Shown one piece after another: positions 59,457-64,000 of a stretch of DNA of 64,000 bases. The stretch comes from Nocardia fluminea. Lineage in GTDB: Bacteria > Actinomycetota > Actinomycetes > Mycobacteriales > Mycobacteriaceae. Location of the stretch: NCBI RefSeq assembly GCF_002846365.1, contig NZ_PJMW01000003.1:62001-126000 (forward strand). The letters are read 5' to 3'. The notes under the pieces were generated by a model. It was not told the DNA's origin and searched no databases. It saw nothing but the letters and a program-made list of their open reading frames with translations. Position 1 is the first letter of the stretch, and every line of letters begins with the position of its first letter. Made by a program: the position numbers and the translations under genes.

Positions 59457-59855
59457 ATGCACGGCGTCGCGCTCGAATCCCTCCGCCGGGCCGTCGAGGC
59501 CGCCTGGTCAGCAGAGACGAGCGCGGCGAGCGACTGGACGGACAGCAACCCTTCCAAGGGGCAGTGCGCGGTGACGGCATGCGTGGTTCAGGACTACCTG
59601 GGTGGCGATATCGTCAACACGATCGCCACCTTGCCCGGCGGAAGAACTGTCTCGCACTACTTCAACGTCATCGCCGGACGCCCACACGATCTCACTGCAT
59701 CACAGTTCCCGGAACGCACCCAATTTTCTCCGCCGACCCCGAAAACCAAGGGGTTTCCCACAACTCGCGACTACTGCCTGTCCTATGAGAACACAAGGCA
59801 TCGATACGAGGGGTTGAGGTCACGCGTCGCGGAGCTACTCGGTACTCAGTCTTGA
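59457..59855 (+). CDS. YunG-like protein (132 aa)
   Basis: The sequence WTDSNPSKGQCAVTACVVQD then YLGGDIVNTIATLPGGRTVS, HYFNVIAG and HDLTASQFPER matches the YunG family of small proteins of unknown function (papain-like fold suspected from Cys-Asn-His pattern). The tail overlaps the end of the convergent TPR gene by 10 bases. Confidence 0.7.
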   Translation: MHGVALESLRRAVEAAWSAETSAASDWTDSNPSKGQCAVTACVVQDYLGGDIVNTIATLPGGRTVSHYFNVIAGRPHDLTASQFPERTQFSPPTPKTKGFPTTRDYCLSYENTRHRYEGLRSRVAELLGTQS

Positions 59856-61135
59856 GCCCGGTCATCCCACAAGTCCAAGAACTCGCGCACTTCTTGCACT
59901 CCATGTTGAGCCCGCAGAGCGGCGGCGATGCCGGTAAGAGTTGTCTGCAGCCGAGCCGAAGCGACGTCGCTGATCTCCGTGAAGTTCTCGACGAGCAGAC
60001 CGCAGCCATCGGCGAAATCCTCGTTCCTAACACTGTTCTGAGCTAGACGGATCTGCCAGGCAGTCCGTTCACGTGGGTAGGCCGACGAGCTGTCGATGGC
60101 GGACCGCAGATACCTCGCCGCTTGGTCGTGATCACTGACCCGCATGAATGCCAGACCGGTCAGCCCCCCGAGCTGCGCTTCCGAAAGGTGGGCGAGGTAG
60201 GCGGGATCGTGGCCTCTGTCCGATTCAAATGCTCGGCGGGCCCGTTTGACAGCCCTGACCACCGCAGGACGGTCGCCGATTACGCTGTGCGCCTCGGCCT
60301 CTCGAATCGCTGCCAAGGCCCGCAGTTTCGGTCCACCTTCCCGCTTGGCGGCGTGCTGAGCTGCTTGCGCGAGCCGCACTCCGTCCTCCGGCCGCGAGCC
60401 TTCCCGATACGACAACAGGCATGTGTTGATCCAGGCGTGAGATGTGGCGATGCCGTCGCCGCTGGCGGTAGCAGCTTGCACCGCGTCGGCGTAGTAGCGT
60501 TTCGCCTCCTTCCACCGCCTAGCGTCGTAGTGGACCCATCCCGCCGCTGTCATCATCTCGGCGGCGGCACTGGTAAGGGCTTCGCCTACCTTGTCGCTGT
60601 AGCTTCCCCCATCGAGCAACTGCTCGACGTAGCGCACTTCGTTTGCCGCGATCTCGCACAGCCGGTCTCCACCAGCAAGCAGTTGTAGTTCATGAATCCT
60701 GTTGATGCTCAGGTTAATTCGTTCAACATCGGCCGCTCCGACTCGGATAGCAGTCCGAACCGATCCACCATGAGGTTCTGCCCCTGATGACGCCGACTCG
60801 TGCGAGACACCGCCGCTGATTGTCGGGGCGTTGCCCATCGATCCGGTGAGCACAGATCGGCAGCCCTTTCCGGAGCGCTCGCGCCACGCATCCTCACCTT
60901 CCAACACAATCTGCGCGAACCGTTCCCTGTCGTCCGGGGTCGCGTGGCGCGCGTACGTCGTGTCCAGGATCGCCTGGGTCTCGGGTCGGAGTTTCACCGC
61001 GCCGAGTCTCGAGCGCCAGTTGTTGATCGTCGTTGTCTCCACGCCCAGCAAGCCCGCGAACTGGCGGTTCGACTGACGCATCGCTTCCTGCAGCGCCACC
61101 GCTTCGAAGCCGGTCCAGCTCCGCCCTCGTACCAT
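59846..61135 (-). CDS. XRE-HTH and TPR regulator (429 aa)
   Basis: The HTH near the N-terminus reads ALQEAMRQSNRQFAGLLGVE then TTTINNWRSRLG; TPR-like helices follow (AGWVHYDARRWKEAKRYYAD, AVQAATASGDGIATSHAWIN, HDQAARYLRSAIDSSSAYPR). This is a typical actinobacterial regulator that senses peptides through TPRs. The start is the ATG at 61135; the frame extends but without a start context. Its target is unknown. Confidence 0.8.
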   Translation of the reverse strand: MVRGRSWTGFEAVALQEAMRQSNRQFAGLLGVETTTINNWRSRLGAVKLRPETQAILDTTYARHATPDDRERFAQIVLEGEDAWRERSGKGCRSVLTGSMGNAPTISGGVSHESASSGAEPHGGSVRTAIRVGAADVERINLSINRIHELQLLAGGDRLCEIAANEVRYVEQLLDGGSYSDKVGEALTSAAAEMMTAAGWVHYDARRWKEAKRYYADAVQAATASGDGIATSHAWINTCLLSYREGSRPEDGVRLAQAAQHAAKREGGPKLRALAAIREAEAHSVIGDRPAVVRAVKRARRAFESDRGHDPAYLAHLSEAQLGGLTGLAFMRVSDHDQAARYLRSAIDSSSAYPRERTAWQIRLAQNSVRNEDFADGCGLLVENFTEISDVASARLQTTLTGIAAALRAQHGVQEVREFLDLWDDRAQD

Positions 61136-61315
61136 CACCGCTCCCGCAATTAGGACCTGACCTGGGAATTTCACGCGATACGCCCCCAGTATGCCACCAC
61201 TGTGCGGTTCCTGCCGATGCGGTGATCGGGCCACGATATGAACCCAGAACCTGCTGCTGGAACCCAAAGCGCAACTGCCGGAGGAGTTTCCGCAAATCCC
61301 ATGGGAGGGCCCGAG

Positions 61316-61513
61316 ATGAGACGTTCCGCCACACTCACCGATGTCGAGCGCCTGGTGCTCGACGTCTTGACGCCAGGCGGGCTCCTCACCCTCGAGACTC
61401 TGGCACGACGAACCGGCCGGCCAGTGCGAGACGTGCGCCGAGCCACCGACGGGCTCTTGACCAAGAACCTCGCGTGGGCCAACCACCGCGGCCAATGGAG
61501 CACACGCGGATGA
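61316..61513 (+). CDS. small winged-helix protein (65 aa)
   Basis: GGGAGG lies 7 bases before the ATG. Sequence RRSATLTDVERLVLDVLTPG and LLTLETLARRTGRPVRDVRR is a compact wHTH. First of four overlapping genes; possible autoregulator. Confidence 0.65.
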   Translation: MRRSATLTDVERLVLDVLTPGGLLTLETLARRTGRPVRDVRRATDGLLTKNLAWANHRGQWSTRG

Positions 61514-61665
61514 CCCACGGCCACAACGATTCTGACGACACCTACACCGCCGACTCGACACGCGCCGAGCTATCCGAGATTCTCGACGCCATGACCACCG
61601 CTGGGTGGATCACCCCGACGATCGACGAGCCACCAACGGTCGCCCGGCCCGAGGACCACCGATGA
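61510..61665 (+). CDS. 51-aa acidic protein
   Basis: Overlaps the preceding gene as ATGA. Sequence THGHNDSDDTYTADSTRAEL then SEILDAMTTAGWITPTIDEP; acidic and helical. May partner with the wHTH protein. No family. Confidence 0.55.
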   Translation: MTHGHNDSDDTYTADSTRAELSEILDAMTTAGWITPTIDEPPTVARPEDHR

Positions 61666-62141
61666 CGCCTCTCGATTCCTCCGGCCCGGTCTACTCCGAA
61701 ACCCCTCGTTCACGGTGTGAGTTCTACCGGCGCGTGTGCTCCCTACCTACCGTGATCGACCCGGCCACCGGGCGCATCACGATGCGAGCGGGGCTGGTCG
61801 GCGCGGTCATGATGCCGACCGCGCTTGCGCACCGGGTGAAGACCATCCTCGATGTTCGTGGTGTCGCGCCGTTGCCAATCATCGGACACCCTCGTGCCAC
61901 GATGTGGACCTTCTTGGTAAGGGGCGACATCGTGCCGATTGGTGACCCTGCCCAGGTGGCCCGGTTGTGGGCAGCACGGGTGGTGGTGATCCGGGACGGA
62001 GATATCGCGTTGCCGTCCCCGGCGCCGGACCCGCTGATGGTCCGCACGTGGATATCTCCGGCAATCAGCGCGTTTCGGCCTTCAGGAGCCGTCGTGCTCG
62101 AGTGCGCACGCCAGTGCCTCGCTGGACAGACAGGGCGATGA
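61662..62141 (+). CDS. hypothetical protein (159 aa)
   Basis: Overlaps the preceding gene as ATGA. Includes CEFYRRVCSLPTVIDPATGR, GLVGAVMMPTALAHRVKTIL and PRATMWTFLVRGDIVPIGDP. Similar proteins sit beside regulators in actinobacterial mobile DNA; function unknown. Confidence 0.65.
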   Translation: MTPLDSSGPVYSETPRSRCEFYRRVCSLPTVIDPATGRITMRAGLVGAVMMPTALAHRVKTILDVRGVAPLPIIGHPRATMWTFLVRGDIVPIGDPAQVARLWAARVVVIRDGDIALPSPAPDPLMVRTWISPAISAFRPSGAVVLECARQCLAGQTGR

Positions 62142-62356
62142 GCGGCAGTCGACGATCCCCATGTCCGGGCGAGCCCGACGTCCGCCTCACAGTCCAATTA
62201 ACAGACGTGCGAGTATATTTCGCTGCCTGCCTGACCGCCGCGCTGGTGTTCGTCTGCGAGTTCGCTGCCCGCCGCCCTGGCAGCGTCACCGTCCGTCCCG
62301 GCCACTGCACCGGGTTGCCGCGCCTCCCAGCCGAGCGCCTCTACCTACAGCCCTGA
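62138..62356 (+). CDS. hypothetical protein (72 aa), possible membrane segment
   Basis: Overlaps the preceding gene as ATGA. A hydrophobic stretch VRVYFAACLTAALVFVCEFA could cross the membrane; basic flanks. Ends the four-gene operon before a strong hairpin. No family. Confidence 0.5.
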   Translation: MSGSRRSPCPGEPDVRLTVQLTDVRVYFAACLTAALVFVCEFAARRPGSVTVRPGHCTGLPRLPAERLYLQP

Positions 62357-62446
62357 CCCGCGCGAAACATCGCGCAATTCCGACCAACCGAATGCCCTCG
62401 ACGTGCCCGGTGAGGCCTCCACCTCACCCCAGCGCCCGACGGGGGC

Positions 62447-62480
62447 GGCCCCGGAATCGTTTCCCGGCGATTCCGGGGCC
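62447..62480. terminator. 13-bp perfect hairpin
   Basis: GGCCCCGGAATCG (62447-62459) and CGATTCCGGGGCC (62468-62480) pair perfectly with an 8-base loop between convergent genes. Terminator for the four-gene operon and probably for the EspG-like gene. Confidence 0.8.
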
Positions 62481-62561
62481 ACACCCATAACAGCAATCCA
62501 GAGAAGGCCCGCAACCCTTGCGCACCGAACTTCAGCAGCGGACCTCGCCGTAGGTGGCCGA

Positions 62562-63335
62562 TCACGGTAAATATGTGGCCAGGTCCTCGGCGATTTCCTT
62601 GTACTGCTCCAACGCCCGGCCGATCTCGACACCGACTTGATGAGCCAGCGTTGCCGAGTTCGCGCCGACGACGGTACGGGCCCGGGTACCGGTCTCGAGG
62701 TAGCGACCGTCGTGGCGGTCGTGCCATTGGATCGCCGCCACTCGGTGCGGTGGCTTTCCGCCGGTTGTGCGCGGTCCCCGGAAAATCTGGATCACCCCCG
62801 CCGAAGTGCACGGCTCCTCCCGCAGGCGACGGTACTGCTCGCGTGGGTTCGGTCCGTCGATAATGGTGACCACGTCCGGGTCCTCTGCCCGCAGATCGTG
62901 ATCGTCGAACCGTTGCCGTGGCCGTTTCCCGGCCTCGGCGTCCGGAAGCATCCCGACCGTGCGACGAGCGAGACTGTCCGCGGCGAAGATACTCACCCGA
63001 ACCCGCCCGCCGTCAGTGGACTGCTCGGCGATCGCCCCCTGCTTGTCATGGCGCGCGCCGACCGCCCGCATGGGCCGGAGCTGTCGGTGACCATGGACCT
63101 CGACCCAGACCTCGGGGCCGGTCAACACGTCGAAAGCCCGGCGCAGTTGCTCGGCGGCGTCCCAGTCGAGCCGACCGTGCTCAGACCACTGCTCACGGAC
63201 GGTAGACCTGTACTGCTCGAGCGCGTTCATGTGGGAAAATCGGCTCGTGTAGTGCAGAGGGAACACCATGCGGTCGGCAGCGGGGCCGAACCACAGCGCG
63301 GCGAACTCCTCGATTTCGAGAACCCACGACGTCAT
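62562..63335 (-). CDS. EspG-like ESX secretion-associated protein
   Basis: The 257-aa protein begins SWVLEIEEFAALWFGPAADR and MVFPLHYTSRFSHMNALEQY, and ends with SATLAHQVGVEIGRALEQYK, which match the EspG/ESX-associated family (PF14011). EspG binds PE-PPE proteins in the cytoplasm for type VII secretion. Its ATG overlaps the preceding gene as ATGA, so the two are coupled. Confidence 0.75.
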   Translation of the reverse strand: MTSWVLEIEEFAALWFGPAADRMVFPLHYTSRFSHMNALEQYRSTVREQWSEHGRLDWDAAEQLRRAFDVLTGPEVWVEVHGHRQLRPMRAVGARHDKQGAIAEQSTDGGRVRVSIFAADSLARRTVGMLPDAEAGKRPRQRFDDHDLRAEDPDVVTIIDGPNPREQYRRLREEPCTSAGVIQIFRGPRTTGGKPPHRVAAIQWHDRHDGRYLETGTRARTVVGANSATLAHQVGVEIGRALEQYKEIAEDLATYLP

Positions 63336-64000
63336 CGATCACCAATCACCGGCGGAACATGCTTGATCACGCCCAGCAACTCGGTCGTGTTGTCCCCATG
63401 GGTCAAGCTGACCTTCTTGTCAGTCTTGTCCTGGTCATCGCCACGACCGCCACCACGACCCGCCGCACCGGGCATGCCGTGCATCCCTGACCCGCCAGCA
63501 TGGGCAGCAGCGGGCAAACCACCACGTGCACCCGGCGACGATCCGGCACCAGCCGATCCCGGCGGCTGCGCGGCACCGGGAGACGGAACCGGAGAACCAC
63601 CTCCTGGTCCTCCAGGCGCACCCGCTCCACCGCCCGAGCTACCCGCGCCGCCGCCATACGGTGTGGCGGTGCGAGGGGAATCGCCCGGCACCGACGTCGT
63701 CGGCGTGGAGCCGGTGGGTGCCGACGATGGAGCGGTCGATGCTGCTTGCGTCGAATCGTCCTGTCCGCCAGTGTCAGTCGATCCATCCGACGATGGGCCC
63801 GCGGATTCCGAATCAGTGCCGACCGGTGCGTCTGTGCTCGGCTCGGTGCCCGGGTCAGTGGAAGGCTGGGGCTGGGGCTCTGTGCCAATCGGCTCTGTCG
63901 AGGCCGGGCTTTGCGGCGAGGCGGACTGGCTCAGACTCCCCGAACTGCTGGCACCAGGCTGGCCAGTCTGCGGTGCCTGATCCTCGCTGATCGCCATCGC
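63332..64000 (-). CDS. low-complexity Pro/Ser/Gly-rich protein, partial
   Basis: The frame enters from the right edge; an ATG at 63997 may be internal. The visible 222 residues are Ser/Pro/Thr/Gly-rich (for example GAGSSGGGAGAPGGPGGGSP), ending in a more ordered DKKVSLTHGDNTTELLGVIK. Coupling to an EspG-like gene suggests an ESX-associated substrate such as a PPE-like protein whose N-terminal domain lies outside the window. Confidence 0.6.
   Translation of the reverse strand, partial: AMAISEDQAPQTGQPGASSSGSLSQSASPQSPASTEPIGTEPQPQPSTDPGTEPSTDAPVGTDSESAGPSSDGSTDTGGQDDSTQAASTAPSSAPTGSTPTTSVPGDSPRTATPYGGGAGSSGGGAGAPGGPGGGSPVPSPGAAQPPGSAGAGSSPGARGGLPAAAHAGGSGMHGMPGAAGRGGGRGDDQDKTDKKVSLTHGDNTTELLGVIKHVPPVIGDR

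Overview
The window is high-GC actinobacterial DNA. Lsr2, cutinase-like proteins, an EspG-like protein beside a Pro/Ser/Gly-rich neighbour, MmyB-type regulators and the XRE-TPR regulator style point to Nocardiaceae or close relatives (Nocardia, Rhodococcus); this placement is inferred from gene content only. No rRNA, intact tRNA or CRISPR array was seen.

Layout: (1) 1-2.7 kb holds three alpha/beta hydrolase genes (the first cut by the window edge) and a metallo-beta-lactamase-fold gene. (2) 2.7-24.3 kb is a patchwork of accessory DNA. It contains a transposase remnant; a kinase-like P-loop gene; tiny-protein genes separated by strong hairpins; a sigma-like gene coupled to an unknown 503-aa gene; a low-GC HEPN-like gene; a STAND NTPase with three HTH-like segments; a recombinase fragment next to two tRNA halves in reversed order; an IS3 element inserted by a broken gene; a protein combining an LDLLG/LWPDL repeat with a sigma-region-4-like end; a frameshifted resolvase beside a GIGGG octapeptide-repeat gene; and an alpha-CTD-like small protein. 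(3) 22.7-62.4 kb looks like a conjugative integrative element. A tyrosine integrase and an excisionase are followed by a leftward operon (HTH protein, pilin-like protein, VirB6-like protein, PrgI-VirB4 fusion) and a rightward operon (unknown protein, TRM11-like methyltransferase, VirD4-like coupling protein, replication-relaxation protein, SLT-NlpC/P60 hydrolase, cutinase-like protein). The two operons diverge from an intergenic region with two facing arrays of 11-bp iterons.

Further right in the element are a GmrSD-type DUF262/DUF1524 restriction gene, a leftward operon with a MoxR-type AAA+ ATPase and a metallopeptidase-VWA protein, a second iteron-bearing intergenic region, a leftward operon of envelope proteins (cutinase, secretory-lipase-like protein, VirB8/TcpC-like protein) ending in a ParA-SARP fusion, two MmyB-type regulators around a 35-aa gene, lsr2, a YunG-like gene, an XRE-TPR regulator and four overlapping small genes. 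(4) From 62.5 kb to the end an EspG-like gene and a low-complexity gene suggest type VII secretion-associated sequence.

How it may work together (inference): int/xis would mobilise the element; VirB4, VirD4, VirB6, the pilin-like protein, the VirB8-like protein and the cell-wall hydrolase would form the transfer apparatus; the methyltransferase and GmrSD would deal with restriction and competing DNA; the MmyB, HTH and ParA-SARP proteins and the TATCC iterons are candidates for the switch. The most unusual signals are the facing 11-bp iteron arrays, whose motif recurs as a palindrome in the second intergenic region, and two esterase-like proteins that each lost the catalytic serine by a change one base away from a serine codon.
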